Positions 21,770-33,980 of a DNA stretch of 64,000 nucleotides are shown piece after piece. Source of the DNA: Sialis fuliginosa (taxonomy: Eukaryota; Arthropoda; Insecta; Megaloptera; Sialidae). Numbering within the stretch: position 1 is the stretch's first letter; each line of letters starts with the position of its first letter. The stretch covers positions 7,750,001-7,814,000 of the forward strand of contig OY540815.1 in NCBI GenBank assembly GCA_961205875.1, written 5' to 3'. Position numbers and translations under genes: made by a program. The notes beneath the pieces are model-generated. The model ran no database searches. It saw nothing but the letters and a program-made list of their open reading frames with translations, and was not told the DNA's origin.

Positions 21770-22138
21770 AAGTATTGGCAACAGTTTTACTTTTATTTTG
21801 CTTATATTTTTTCTTCAGTAATGGACCAAGTAAAACCAGTAATGGGCACACAGTGATGGATACTTGCTAATGATTACCAAATGATAAGCATTAAGACACA
21901 AAAGTTATAAAATAAAGAATCGTTACATTTGGAACAAAGTAAAGCAGATGCTATGATAAATGATAATATAATAATTAATAAATATTCACCCTTTTGACAC
22001 TCATTTTACAGTTAAGTGTTTATAGATTATGATTCAGTAATGGCAGTAATAAAATATCGACAAATATTTCTAATTTAGTACATTTAATTAAACAAGTGTT
22101 CAACACTGGGTTAGTGGCTAAGACTGTTGCCAGTCTTA
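21770..22138 (+). mobile_element. MITE family I, copy 1
   Basis: Terminal agtattggcaacagtttt and actgttgccagtctt are degraded versions of the gtactggcaccagt inverted terminus of this family. Shared internal blocks include agtaatggaccaagtaaaac, gatgataagcatta and acatttaattaaac. It is shorter than copies 2 and 3 because the first 130 bp are missing. Confidence 0.65.
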
Positions 22139-23685
22139 CATTGAGAAATATGAAAATTCATTTAGTATTAAATAAACAAAAAAGTTCTCATTATACAAAA
22201 CCTGAAGTATATATGTAGGTACGGCTATGGTCTATGGTACATCCTTGATATTGTAAAAATAATTGCTTTTAATTTAGAGCTTGGTTAAAATTGAATAAAC
22301 AACAGTAACAACATAGCAGAAATCTTGGCCTGTAGCTTTCATTCTTGATTGTTATTTATGTATAGGGGAGAACAGTTCGCGAGTTTTATTGCTGGTGCTA
22401 GGCGGCGAAATAGACTGAATTAGTGGTAAAACCATGTCAACCTCTGGGAACGGAATTTATCACTTTCTGATGCCATTTAAGCCGTTTTCTACGTTCTGAG
22501 TAGATTCACATTACCCGAAACTACATTCTACCAATGTTTACCAAATAAAATGCCCTCGCAAATTGTCTCAGTCAATGTAATGTACTTTCAAACAAAATTA
22601 ATTGTTTGTGGTTACCTAAGCTCTTTTTAAGTGTTGCATCAAAATTTTAAATACCTTCATAGTTAAATGCTTTAAAGGGGAATTTTTTAATTTCAAAACC
22701 TCGAGAGATAAAAATGGACAAAATTAATACCGATTTTGTCTTTTGACAAACATAAAAATAGAAATCAATTTTGTTTTCAAATATTGTTAGTACCTATACA
22801 AGACAGAGATACCATTATTGTAGGTGCAGACTAAATTTAAAGTCAATCGGGCGATTATTCTTTTAGATATAGTGGTCAGTTTTGAAAAAAAAACGCGTTT
22901 AAACTTTTTGTACAGTTTACTGTTTCGGTAAGAATTTTATGTTTTTGTTCGAATATTGATATTTAATCATTTACTTCTGGGTCACTCAGGTAACTTTTTG
23001 TTTTTAAATTACGATTAATTTGTCTACTTTAGGGATTCATGTATAGAGTTTTTAAGATGAATACAAAAACCTTTTCAAAATGCTCCCGCTTTCCCATCAA
23101 TACGAGTTTTTCAATTTTCTGTATTAAAATACTCCCTTAATAAATTCAGAATAATTCTCGATCTCTAAGATCTAATTGTTAAGTAAATTTTATTAAATTA
23201 AAAATCATAAACGTAGCAGGTAGAGTGCATTCATCAAAAACTTTTGTCAAAGAAGCTTTTCTAAGGAAATATATTTCAGTATAAAACAATCACAGTTGTT
23301 AGACGACTTGTTCTGTTATTAATTAGAAAAGTTTATTCACAATCATATTTCTTGTATTCTAGGTGTTGTAAATTGCAGCGCTACTTTTCCTTGAGAAGAT
23401 GTATTTCTGTGCACTGCAATTCTAAGAGTTAATGTTGGAAAATAAGGAAGTTTAAATTAAAAATATAATATTCTACATTTTCCATAGGTTTATTTAGTAG
23501 ATTAACAAAGAAAAAAATATTATTATACAGAGCGATTAATTACATATATTATTTGCAAAATTTTTATTTTGATGATAAAACACTCAAGTATTTAGTAGAA
23601 AACAAACAATAAACCATTAATTATTTTTCAATACTGTTTTTTGAGGTAATGTTAGTTCAGACATGATACAAAAAAAATGAAATCG
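22139..23685. other. AT-rich DNA, no gene seen
   Basis: 22370-22560 is slightly GC-richer (ttgctggtgctaggcggcg) but has no long frame. The remainder shows no repeat family that I recognise. Confidence 0.3.
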
Positions 23686-24105
23686 ATGCATTTTTACAGT
23701 AGTTATCGTGAACGAAAAAAAATTTTACATCCAGACACACAGATATAGACGTACAGACACATAAATACACAGCCGCACAGCCGTTATGCGGAAATTTACT
23801 TTTCTTTTCGTTTTGAAGGTAGTACAATCAGAATCTGCTATTATCTCGGACACGATTAATAGCAGTATTACAATAATTCCATTTCTTTCGGAACTTGGAA
23901 GCAGGGACTATTTTTATTTGTTAATTATAATTTTTTTTTTTTTTTTTTCAAACAAAATAATTTTCTTTCAATTACAAACTTTAACCCGAACCCGAACCTG
24001 AAACCTAAAAAATAACTGTTATTGAACCCAAATAGTTTGCAACATGTTGAACCCAAACCCGAACCGAAAATAAATTCCGGTTCAAGTCCCTGCTTGGAAG
24101 TAAAA
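23686..24105 (+). mobile_element. interspersed repeat family G, copy 2, carrying a hAT MITE
   Basis: Shares cagtagttatcgtgaacg, ttttacatccagaca, cacagccg, gttttgaaggtag and tcggacacgat with copy 1. It is interrupted at cttggaag by the hAT MITE 23902-24092 and resumes with cttggaagtaaaaaatac, giving an exact empty-site reading. Confidence 0.75.
23902..24092. mobile_element. 191-bp hAT MITE nested in family G
   Basis: Termini cagggact and agtccctg, flanked by the identical 8-bp duplication cttggaag (23894-23901 and 24093-24100). Internally it has an 18-base T run and a block of acccgaacccgaacc words. The word ggttcaagtcc near the right end looks like a tRNA B box, but no tRNA fold is present. 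The small frames over it are artefacts. Confidence 0.9.
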
Positions 24106-24462
24106 AATACAATTGATACTTTATAACAAAAATGTTATTTGAATTCAAACAATTCCTATTGAATAATGTTTCTAGATTTATTATAATACATATAATGAAA
24201 ATCTTAAAGTTTATTATTTGAAATACCAAACTGATAGATTACTGATAGCAACGGTTGACTATTGTTATAAATGAAGCAATAAAGTCAACATTGTTGGAAG
24301 TTATTTGCAAAACAAATATTTTTACTCCAAGAGTAAGTAGATTCTTTACACGTGTAGAATTTCCTAGATAAAATTACAACTCGTGTAAAATGTTCACGTC
24401 ATGGTGTACTTTATTTTCTTATGCACACTGAAAGGAAAATTGTGAAAGTTTAAATTTTCTCG
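24106..24462. other. AT-rich DNA, nothing recognised
   Basis: The minus frame 24005-24229 crosses the MITE border and is not a gene. Confidence 0.3.
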
Positions 24463-24760
24463 GGTTTTACTATACTAGAATTTCCCCACGGCTTCGCTTT
24501 TTTGTAAATTTTTATACATTTTATTAAAATTATCATATGTAATTTGTTTCTAAATACGTGCCTGACCTAGTCAATATACAGAAATTGTTTTAATAAAGCT
24601 TCTTTTGATTTTTATATATTTTGATTTTAATTGATAGTATAAATTATTTTTTGAGACTAGGGCTTTATCAAAATCGATTCGTTATTTTTCATGCCAAGTT
24701 GGAACTAACATACTGTAAACAAACAGACAGACTGATACGTTGCCCATAAAACTACTTAAA
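24463..24760 (+). mobile_element. decayed family E repeat
   Basis: tactagaatttccccacggc followed by ttcgct at the start and aaacaaacagacagactg at the end match the two ends of family E (6074-6470). The middle is diverged. Confidence 0.45.
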
Positions 24761-27425
24761 AAATCCACAATATTTTCATACAAAGAATTAATTTTAATAA
24801 TAAAACTTTTACCAAGCGTAAAATTTAAATGATGTTATATTCATCTATATTAATGTTGATTACACGTTCTCTACACATTGTTTACATAATTTTTTTCAGA
24901 TGAAATAGGATATGACAATTGTAATTTCTATAACAGCAGGTATTTAAAAATGGGTTATATATAATTGCACTAAAAATTTGATAGTATGCACTTTGTACAC
25001 TCGAACATATATTTTAATACTTTACACTAAATTTTAACTCGTAAATTTTTAGTGAATTGATAAAAAAAGTGCATTTAAATACAAGCTTTTAAAAATAACA
25101 TAATTTTACCACGAAATTTTCTACTTTTATGTTATAAATCGAGAATTTTTAATACATTATTTTTAAAAACGTTGAAAAAGATAATGCACTGAATGTGTAC
25201 ATAGATTACAATAAAAATCAATTATATAAACGTTTCTTTTGAACCGAGATTTACCAAATGTAAAATGAAACATTGCTTTATATACGTTTTCTGATTTGAA
25301 AGAATACCGTGAAGTAATACAGAAATAATATAAAACAAGTTCTATATCTCTTGGCTGACAATTTTCCTTAACCACGACAACACAGCAGTGGTAGCGAATG
25401 CAAAGAATCAAATAAAAAAATAAATAAAATTTAAATAAGATTTAATATTATCTCAAAAAATCAGATAACGAAAGAAATAGGTATAACAGATTAATTATTT
25501 TTTAATTGTATTGATAAAAGTCTAAAATTTTAATAGGTATGTTATTTATGGATAGCTTATATATTTTATTAATTTTTTAAAATAACATTGGACGTATGGT
25601 TTTTGAGTAATTGGATATTAAAAATAGAGTTTTTAATAGACGGTAAATGAGAGAACTCACCGGAAGTGCTCTATTCATTGAAATTCTACACAAAAATTCT
25701 AAACAGAGACGTTTTAAAAAACTTCAACCCTTTTAAATACTATAAAAATTATAAAACACACACATTCATGTTTAGTTTCAGAACAGGTTTATTCAAAGTA
25801 ATTAAAAACTATAAATATCAACATTTCCATGTCAACATCTTGTAAAGACGCGTGAAAATAGCATCCGTAAAAGTAATAAAATGCGACTTACAGACAAACA
25901 ACGTGTGCAAGTGCAACAACTACAGTTGGCGAGGCCATAGTATATATTAAAGATATAGTCTATATGTACTGTAGAATAGTTGGGAATATATACATACATA
26001 TATTTATTTTCGCTCTTGCATAATCTATTGTATAAAATATACTGCGGTTGTCAAATTATATTTAATTTTTTACTTTTAATTATAAACAAAACAAAAAATT
26101 CCATTAAAACATGTGTTCTGCATATAAAATAAGAATTAAATTTTTTTGAAATTTTATTGAAAAAAAAAACGGATAGTTCACAACTTTGGGTGCTAGGCCA
26201 ATAGCCTTAAGAATATTTATTTTGTATTTATTATAATATGTATACACTTTTAACAATAGTACTTATACGAGTATTTAGGGAAATAATCGTAAAAAATCAA
26301 ATAATTCGGTTAAAAACAAACAGCGATAAAAAAAATTCAAGAGAAAATTATAATCTACAAATGTGACCCCAAAAAAACAAAAAACAATGGCCCGTATAGG
26401 TTCTCAAAATTGATATATATTTTATTTTCGTTTGTTATTATCGATAGCAAAAATTTTGTCGGTCACAAGCTTTTTATTGTCAAATTCGTTTTTAGTTCTC
26501 AAAAATACGAAGAGCACAATATTTTTTTGTAGGTCAATGACAGGGTTTGATAAAACTTCGTAAAGTTAATAAAATAGCACCTGTATGATATTGAAGCTTG
26601 GTGAATTGTATCACTTCCATAGTTTTTTAACACTAGACGCCACTGTATCAAACTCGTCGCTATTTTGTTGAATATTTCTAAAGAGCTGTCATTGTTTTCC
26701 ACGGAACATGCTCTACTTAGATAAGTATTGTGCCATACAGAATTTTCCGTCGCATTTTGTATGTAGTGTTTGAATTGCTAACGTAGATAAGGAGTGATGA
26801 TTTTTTAAATTAACAATTCACATTTTTATTTTTTGTATCTAGGTATATTTACATTTATGCTTGGATTTGTGTTAACACTGTACTATATTCTATACAAGCT
26901 TAGTTTTATAGTTTTTTAATTGAGACTGGCTGAGTTTGCGGGAAATAAATTTGATACATTGATAAGATTAAAGTACATACTTACGGAAAATTAATATTAT
27001 AATTTATGAAACAGTATATTTAATTTTTATTATATGTATTTTTCTAAAATTATATTCTATAATTCGAACAAACCAATACTTTTCTTCGATTCGACGTCAT
27101 AAAAAATAAAAAATATTCTACTGAAAAATATAACGAAATATAATATGTATAACAAACATTTTATTGTTATGTCGTGTTGAGACATAATTTTCTTTCCTGT
27201 TGTTTTATTTTACACATATTTATTATTAAGAGTCAAATTATTACCCAAACCAAACGAATAGCCTTTTTGAAGCACTTTTGGTCACGATTTCTGTATTTTA
27301 AATAGGAGTTTAAGGTAAAGAAATTATTGATGTTAATTAACAGTTTTGTTTAATATCGTGATGAGATTATTTAGCTGTGCATGCATACGTACATACATAA
27401 TTATTTTTCAATAGTACATAAGATA
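24761..27425. other. 2.7 kb of AT-rich DNA without supported features
   Basis: Minus frames 25163-25411 and 26499-26702 show no domain. The second starts MENNDSSLEIFNKIATSLIQ and contains the acagtggcgtctagtg word that also occurs in insect repeats. No inverted or direct repeat stands out. Confidence 0.3.
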
Positions 27426-27932
27426 AGGGCACCAGTCATGACCGCTATTAGACCAAGTTTTCGGTTTTTTTGTATTAATGGGCTCTCATGAACTCATGTT
27501 ACTAATAAAACAAGTAACTCTTTATTTAATCAATTTAATTACCAAAATCCGCAAATATAGTTTGTTTTTTAAATTAAAGCCTTTTATTTTGTTCATGTTT
27601 TTTTCTCTAGTAATGGCAAAGGTAAAACCAGTAATGAGCACGCAGTGATGAACACTTACTAATGATTACAAAATTATAAGTACGGTTGCTATAACAATAT
27701 AATAATTAATAAATAAATTATACTAATAATTAGTTTAAATGTCCACCATTTTGACACCTATTGGCCGATTGTCATCAAATCACGCTGAAAGACAGTTAAA
27801 TGTATAGATTAATATTCAGAAATGGTAGTAATCATAGTAGTAATCAAATGTTAACACTTATTTCTGATTCAGTACATTTAATTAAACATTTGCCATTACT
27901 GGGGTCCTTGACAAGACTGGTGCCAGTACCTT
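27426..27932 (+). mobile_element. MITE family I, copy 2
   Basis: The left end gcaccagtcatgaccgctat and right end gactggtgccagtac are inverted. Internal blocks (ttactaataaaac, aatccgcaaatatag, agcacgcagtgatg, cctattggccgattgtc) match copy 3 at 51838-52367 closely. It is non-coding. Confidence 0.8.
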
Positions 27933-28368
27933 ATATACATCTTTCCCGGTGGTAACATCGGGAACACGAATGCAACGAATTATTATTTTGAAAGTTCAAG
28001 TAGAGAACTAATAATCGTATAGAACAAATATAGGTATAGTCCTATTTATAATAAAGCCTTCCATCCCTTAACCCTTAAATACAGTAGCTAAAAAATTCAA
28101 GTTATTTTTTTAAAGATTTTGTACATATTGCCTATCTACTCATAAATTAATATTACACATTTTCTATTATAAAAAAGTGATAATAATAGACGTAGTTCTA
28201 GGTATCCAGTAGACGTGCGACTTCTACTTTTGAAGAGCATCACTAAACCAAAAATGTTATTTTCAATCTATCAATTATTTGAATTATTTTTGAAACGGTG
28301 TGCAAAATAAAAAATATAAAAAAAAATGATATAATGAAAATTATTGCCTATAATGTATGATTTATCCA
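27933..28368. other. AT-rich DNA, nothing recognised
   Basis: No repeat copy or frame above chance was seen between the family I and family J elements. Confidence 0.3.
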
Positions 28369-28813
28369 TTTTTAGGTTTCCCTAGAAAACTAGTAGCCTT
28401 TATGCTCTGTCCGTCTGTATGTCACAGCCCCCCCCCCCCCCAATTCTCTTATTTATATGAAATTTTGTATACGGGCGTAAATTGATACAAAAACAGAAAT
28501 GAGATTTATGAAAAAAAAAAAATTCACATACCCCATTGAGTGGAGTATCTTTAGATAGGTCTCCTAAAATGCAATAAAAAATGTTTTAGGATCTTTCGAT
28601 TTTAACCCTTCAAAGACGTTATCAGAGCATTCTTCCCCTTCTAATTTCCTAGCTATCGATGCAAAAAAATTGAAATTTTTCCAGAATGTAGCTTTTAGTT
28701 AGAACTTTTAATGAAAATTATAACGAACACTGTAGCAAAAATAATTTTGAAAATTTAGAAATAACTCTTTTTTTATATATCGAGAATGACTACACACACT
28801 AAGCCGTTTTATT
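28369..28813 (-). mobile_element. interspersed repeat family J, copy 1 (reverse)
   Basis: Starts with the inverted 3' end ttaggtttccctagaaaact and ends taagccgttttattt, the inverted 5' end. It shares ggagtatctttagataggtc, cactgtagcaaaaat and gtgtgcgt-type blocks with 30241-30712. The 5' tip is shortened by a small deletion. Contains a run of 14 C (28428-28441). Confidence 0.7.
28428..28441. repeat. C14 homopolymer
   Basis: Fourteen consecutive C in an AT-rich setting, inside family J copy 1. It may be partly an assembly or slippage product. Family J copy 2 holds a G13 run at 30418-30430. Confidence 0.9.
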
Positions 28814-29201
28814 TCAGTATAGAAACATTTTTTTGGGGTATTATTTTCATAAACAGCCAATTTATACTTCGCAAGACATGATTCACCGAAAGAAACATGG
28901 TTTTCTCTGGGATGATCAAGGCAGGCGACAATTACGAATACATATGTCCTGCTACCTATAAAGTTTTTTTATAACGTCAATTAATAAAACATTCATGAAC
29001 ATTGTAAGCATAAATTCTGATACAAATAAAACTGAAAATTGAAACTGTATCATTGACATTTAAATAAACTAAATAAAAGACAATCAATTGGAAAAAAGGA
29101 ATACACAAGTATACCTATCTTGAACGAAGCAATCGGAAAGCGCTTAGCCAAATGCAAACGTTGCATTGGCAAAGAGTAACAACACAAAGAGTTTGTGTGC
29201 A
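28814..29201. other. AT-rich DNA passing into a GC-richer patch
   Basis: From about 29110 composition rises. The minus strand carries a 74-codon frame (29050-29274) with MQRLHLAKRFPIASFKIG, no domain recognised. It overlaps the plus candidate that follows. Confidence 0.25.
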
Positions 29202-29411
29202 TGAAGAACATACAAGTGTCAGTTATTGCCGTTGAGAGATAAGACCAAACTGCGCGGTCGTGCTTATTGTTCATATTTCAGTGACCCACTTTTGCTCGCA
29301 GACACTCCTAGTGGCATCTTGAAGCTGTTATTGTCCAAGGATCATCTCGCTGAATCACTGTTTTTCTTCATTCAACTTCAATTACGACTAATTTATGAGA
29401 ATGTTTGAAAC
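29202..29411 (+). CDS. unidentified open frame, candidate exon
   Basis: An open frame of about 68 codons to TGA at 29406-29408. It includes KTKLRGRAYCSYF, then SDPLLLADTPSGILKLLLSK and DHLAESLFFFIQLQLRLIYE. A strong acceptor-like tract ends in catatttcag at 29281, exactly before the most protein-like part, so a terminal exon 29282-29408 is possible. GC is higher than in the flanks. No family is recognised and no upstream exon was found. The minus frame over the same DNA is an alternative. Confidence 0.25.
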
Positions 29412-30240
29412 TTCAAGCTTTCTGCCAAGGTCACAATGTAGATAAAACTCAACGGTTATTGGCTTGTTTTGTAAGAATTTACTGCGCTGGTGAGTCAAGT
29501 TATTTTATTTCGTATACTTAAAAGCACAATTATGCAATTCAGTTTGATTTACTGGATTTTTTCTCGTTTTTCTTCTAGTTTCCTAATTAAGACATTATAA
29601 TTATTATAGCTGCATTTTGAAATTTGTACAAAATGTTTCATACAGTATTTTTTTAAATTGATTATTATAATATTTTCATTTAAATTTATACTCTAGAAAC
29701 TAATTGTAACTAATTTCAATATTATAAATTTTATAATAACCATATTTTAATTAAAATCGAACCTTTGTAGTAGTTAACTATCTTAATTATGAAAATTACA
29801 ACTTGACAAATAGAAAATAACAATAACTCTTGTTTGTAATATGGAAAACGATAATTATTTAATTATTATTAAATATCTTAATTGTTGTATCTAACGGTCT
29901 GTTATATATAAAATTAATAATTAGTATTAATATATATGTTTATGAAAATCGTTATATAAAATTATACTAACATAGTTTTCATAGAATTATTTCACATTAA
30001 TCGAGTTACTATGTAAATAATATGCGTGTGTAGGGAATATATAACTAAAATGAACACAAATCGCTTATTAGAGGTAAATATATTAGCGTGGGTATTTATA
30101 CCTCAAATAAAATTATTTCTTTTCACGCATATAAATGAAAATATGTCGATTATTTCTGGCAGTTTCTTGTAACACGAGTAATTTTTCTTGTTAATTTAAA
30201 ATTGATATGTGGATAAGTAGGTACATTTCTTAATTAAATA
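29412..30240. other. AT-rich DNA, nothing recognised
   Basis: Very AT-rich, with no frames above background and no repeat copies seen. Confidence 0.3.
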
Positions 30241-30712
30241 AAACGGCCAAATGCGTGTTGGGAACGCACATGATAGGATTCCCTAGTCATTCTCACAACG
30301 ATTTATAAAAAAAATAGTTATTTCAAAAATTTTCATAAACTATTTTTGCTACAGTGAAAGTACTAATTAAAAGCTACAATCTGGAATTTTTTCCGATTTT
30401 TTGAATCGATAGTATTAGGGGGGGGGGGGGACTAAAGGATTAAAATAAAAAGGTCCTTAAACGTTTTTGTTGCATTTTAGGAGTCCTATCTAAGGACACC
30501 CACTCAAAAAAATATTCAATATACTTTTCAATTTACGGGAAAGAGATCCAAAAAAAGATTTTTTTTAATCTCATCATTTCTGTTTTTGGGTTATCAATCT
30601 ACGTCCGTATACCAAATTTCATCTAAATCGGCCTAAAATTTATAAAGACAGACGGACGGACGGACAGAGTGAAACTATAAGGGTTCCTAGTTTTCTACCG
30701 AACCCTATAAAT
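30241..30712 (+). mobile_element. interspersed repeat family J, copy 2
   Basis: Runs from aaacggccaaatgcgtgttg to tttctaccgaaccctataaa. The subterminal aggattccctag and ggttcctag/accgaaccct pieces are a partial inverted pair near the two ends. A GACG/GACA tract precedes the 3' end. The ggccaagtgcg...ggaaccctaaa type of repeat is common in insects. It is non-coding. Confidence 0.75.
30418..30430. repeat. G13 homopolymer
   Basis: Thirteen G inside family J copy 2, at the place where copy 3 has ggggggagggg. It is therefore a local expansion of a G-rich block of the element. Confidence 0.9.
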
Positions 30713-31329
30713 GGGTGTGACTATGTCGGGATGCACAGTCGAGAGATGGATACATTTTTTTTTGTTAAACAGAAACATTTGCATATTTGTAAATTAATCA
30801 AAATTTCGCTTTCACCTTGTCTGATATCGCAATAAGTGTGTTTGGCTATATAAATGTGTAAGTTTATATATATTGTTTTGTACATAGGTATGTATGTGTG
30901 TATTTAAGTACCCAACTTTCCTGTAATGTAGGTTGGAACAATTTTCATGAAGTAGAGGAAATCCGGCTTAGACAACACTGGTATAAATTACATGTATTTC
31001 TCAGTTATTCTCTTTATATGTTTTTTCATTTTTTTGTTTTTTATATTTTATGTTAGAGTTTATTGGAATACAGAATAACATTCGTCAATATTGTGGAAAA
31101 AAATTATAAAAAAAATTATCTATAATTAGAAATTTTTGTAAATATTTTTTGTACCAGAATGCTTATTGTCAAAATATCAATGTTTTTTTTTGTATGTAAA
31201 AAAAATCAATGATGTAGGTAAACAAACACAGCCGTCAGCGATTGGGACAGCCGCCCCCTTAGGTTTGATTTGCACTCAATAGTTTTTATTTTCCAAAAAA
31301 ATTGTACAATATTCAAATAATGGGTTTAT
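30713..31329. other. AT-rich DNA, nothing recognised
   Basis: 31245-31265 contains gacagccgcccccttagg, a short GC patch. Otherwise there are no repeats or frames. Confidence 0.3.
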
Positions 31330-31770
31330 ATTAATGTGTAGTTGTAGCTTGTTTCTGCAGTTCCAAAAATGAAAATTGCAGTTGTAAAATCTAATTTGTG
31401 TAGTTGAAAAATTGTAAGTAGAAAGAAAAATATAAAAAAGTGAAATATCCGGTATTATAAACGAGCTATCATAATTTGGTAATTTTCAAATGAGGTTTCT
31501 TTCTGACCTATCTGACAGTTCTTTGGTAGTTTCATGAAGTGTTTGACAATTTTTGCGCACGCGTGGTATGTAAAAACCAACGGTACAGTGGTGATATTAT
31601 GAAAATTATTATAAGTTGAAGTATCACTGCTCTAAAAAAAAATTTGTTAACTCCTTTATAATACCGGCCATAAATGTACAGCAAAAAAAGGTCACTATAG
31701 TTTGTAAAAGAGAAATATACAAAGTGTAGAGCAAAAAAAGAAGATATTTGCAGTTGAAAAATTTTCATAA
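31330..31770. mobile_element. interspersed repeat family Y, copy 1, interrupted by MITE X
   Basis: 31336-31440 and 31670-31765 share gtgtagttgtagcttgtttc, gcagttgtaaaa, ctaatttgtgtag and gtagagcaaaaaaa with 54712-54890. The middle, 31449-31667, is a separate MITE. Confidence 0.65.
31449..31667. mobile_element. MITE family X, copy 1
   Basis: Inverted termini ccggtattataaa and tttataataccgg bound 219 bp that are absent from the other family Y copy, so it is an insertion into Y. A second, partial copy starts at 32349 (ccggtattataaacgaacta). Target duplication is not clear. It has no coding frame; the minus frame 31532-31768 crosses its border. Confidence 0.75.
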
Positions 31771-31884
31771 ATTAACCCCTGATTAAATAGTTGAATCTTT
31801 AATTAAATTAAATTAAATTAAAGTATTCTTTGGAAAACTCGATCACGCACGGCGGGTCACGCTCGTGATACGATTTAATAAATT

Positions 31885-32208
31885 ATAAATTAAATTTTAA
31901 AATATATTGAGGTTGATATTTCTATGAAGATTTAAAATTAAACCATGTTAAAATGAATAAATGTAGGTTCGAAATACATAACTCATTTTTTTAATCAGTG
32001 GTTAAAAAAATCAACTAGAGAAAATAATTGTTTCACACTATTTGTTTAAGAACTCCAAAGAGATTGAGTACTACTGTTTTAGTTCAAGGGTGGTTTATCT
32101 GGATCAATTTAATCAATCAATTACGACTCTACAGACTCTAAATAATTAAACTGTTCCTCACTACATTCATTAATTTCATATATACATATAGTAGAACTCC
32201 TTCAGAAC
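31885..32208 (+). mobile_element. repeat family R, copy 1 (internally deleted)
   Basis: The first 80 bp match 34577-34672. The last 240 bp match 35264-35509 at roughly 94%, both ending cttcagaac. Compared with copy 2 it lacks about 590 bp, and the junction lies at gtaggtt(c)gaa, a word found at both sides of the missing segment in copy 2. It is non-coding and the class is unknown. Confidence 0.75.
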
Positions 32209-32348
32209 AAATAAATATCTTTTAATTACCTCTAAATAAAAAACTTAATTTCTAAATAAATACATTTATTTATTTCTTGACGAGCGAATTCTTCACATAC
32301 CTGTGAATTTTGATTCAATCAATTCTAAAAAATAATGTTGATTCATGC

Positions 32349-32461
32349 CCGGTATTATAAACGAACTAACAAATTTTGCTAGCTTGCAAGAACTTTCAAA
32401 TGTGGTATCAAAATTATATGCCAGTTCTTTTGAAGTTTCATGAAGTGTTGAACAATTCCAT
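32349..32461 (+). mobile_element. MITE family X, partial copy 2
   Basis: ccggtattataaacgaacta, caaatgtggtatc and gtttcatgaagtgttgaac match the left half of copy 1. The right end is absent. Confidence 0.6.
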
Positions 32462-33066
32462 TTAAACATACATATTTATATACATATTAAAAAAATATAC
32501 ACATAAACTATACGGAAACAATAAATGATCAGTATATGTTGGGAAGTTGATTGTGTGGACATCAAGGATCGAACTCACGGCTTGTTTTAAAATTGAAAAA
32601 AAAAAATATAATTATTATCATTATAATATTATTAGCATCGAGTAATGGTTTAAATTACATGCGTTTTAGATGACAATTAAAAATAATGGAAATAACCTCG
32701 AATATTTTATTAATGTCCGTAAATGTTAACTTCCGAGATTCTGTACCACATAATGAGATTTCTAAATCATAGTAGGCAAGCAAGAGGAGTTTTCGACTCT
32801 ATAAGTGGTCGATTGAAGGGGGTTCTATGTTGTGGTCTCAGCTGTACTACGTGTCTTTAAACAAGTTATTAGTTATATCAACTATAAACGGCAGCTTTAT
32901 GATTTGTAATTTGGGAATTAAGTTTCTTTGTTGTTAGTTATTGACATTGTTATTCTGGATATGTATCAAGTGACAGTATAAACTATTATTAAAGTTATCG
33001 AGAGATGGGGTTGTTTTGATAGAAAAGTCGAAAAAGAGAGTCATATATAATTATGGAAAAAATAAT
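32462..33066. other. unassigned stretch
   Basis: aggatcgaactcacgg at 32566 resembles a reversed tRNA B box, but no A box or cloverleaf is visible. The rest is AT-rich with no repeat recognised. Confidence 0.3.
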
Positions 33067-33871
33067 AAAACGGCCAAGTGCGTGTTGGACACGCACATGA
33101 TAGGTTTCCGTAGACATTACGATTTATAAACAAGAGTTATTTCAATTTTTTTATAAACTATTCTAGCTACAGTGTTCGTTATAATTTTCAGTGAAAGTAC
33201 CTACTTACTAAAAGCTACATTCTAGATTTTTTTTTAAATTTTTTGCATCGATAGTTTAGAAAATAAAAGGGGGGAGGGGACGCTCTGATAACGACATTTA
33301 AATGCAAATATATCGTGACTGAAGGGTTAAAATCAAAAGGTCATATAACATTTTTTGTTGCATTTTAGAAGACCTATCTAATGACATCCCACTCAATGGG
33401 GTAAGTGAAAAAAAATGTGAGTTCACTTTTCAGTCTATGGGAGGGGGGTCCAAAATAATTTTGACAGTGTTCATTAACAAATTAAAAGCTAAATTCTGAA
33501 TTTTTTCCAGATTTTTTGTATAAATAGTATAGAAATTAAGGGGGGAGGACGCTCTGATAACGACATTTAAATGCAAATATATCGTGACTGAAGGGTTAAA
33601 ATCCAAATGTCATATAACATTTCTTATTGCATTTTAGGAGTACTGAATAATGACACCCCACTCAATGGGGTAAGTGAGTCAAAATATGTGAGTTCACTTT
33701 TCAGTCTATGCAAATGGGTCCAAAAAATTTTTTTTTCAAAAATCTTATCATTTCTGTTTTTGTGTTATCAGTCTTCGTCCGTATACCATTTCATCTTAAT
33801 CGGTTTAAAATTTTTGAGGACGGACATGGCGAAACAACAAGGTTTCCTAGTTTTCTACGGAAACCTAAAAA
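33067..33871 (+). mobile_element. interspersed repeat family J, copy 3, with internal tandem duplication
   Basis: Starts acggccaagtgcgtgttgg and ends tctacggaaacctaaaa. Its central part is duplicated in tandem with a period of about 269 bp: gctctgataacgacattta occurs at 33282 and 33551, and gtgagttcacttttcagtc occurs once per unit. Copy 5 (49675-50232) shows the same doubled arrangement, so the duplication predates the spread of this subfamily. The plus frames 33607-33987 and 33708-33899 are artefacts. Confidence 0.8.
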
Positions 33872-33980
33872 TGTATGTTCCTTTGTACAACGCTTATAGA
33901 CTCGAACCGATTTCAATGCGGTTTTCAGTATCGTGGTTATTAATATTTTATGAAAACCTAAGATTTAACATCATAAGACT
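33866..33980 (+). mobile_element. 5' fragment of the Helitron family
   Basis: aatgtatgttcctttgtac, gaaccgatttcaatgcgg and atgaaaacctaagatttaac match 433-546 of the Helitron at 415-953. It follows directly on the family J end, and the 3' part is missing. Confidence 0.65.

Noticed and set aside
24077-24092. tRNA B-box-like word ggttcaagtcc
   Set aside because: It is part of the hAT terminus. No A box or cloverleaf can be formed upstream.
32560-32590. Reversed B-box-like gagttcgatcc on the minus strand (SINE head)
   Set aside because: No A box at a suitable distance and no second copy in the window.
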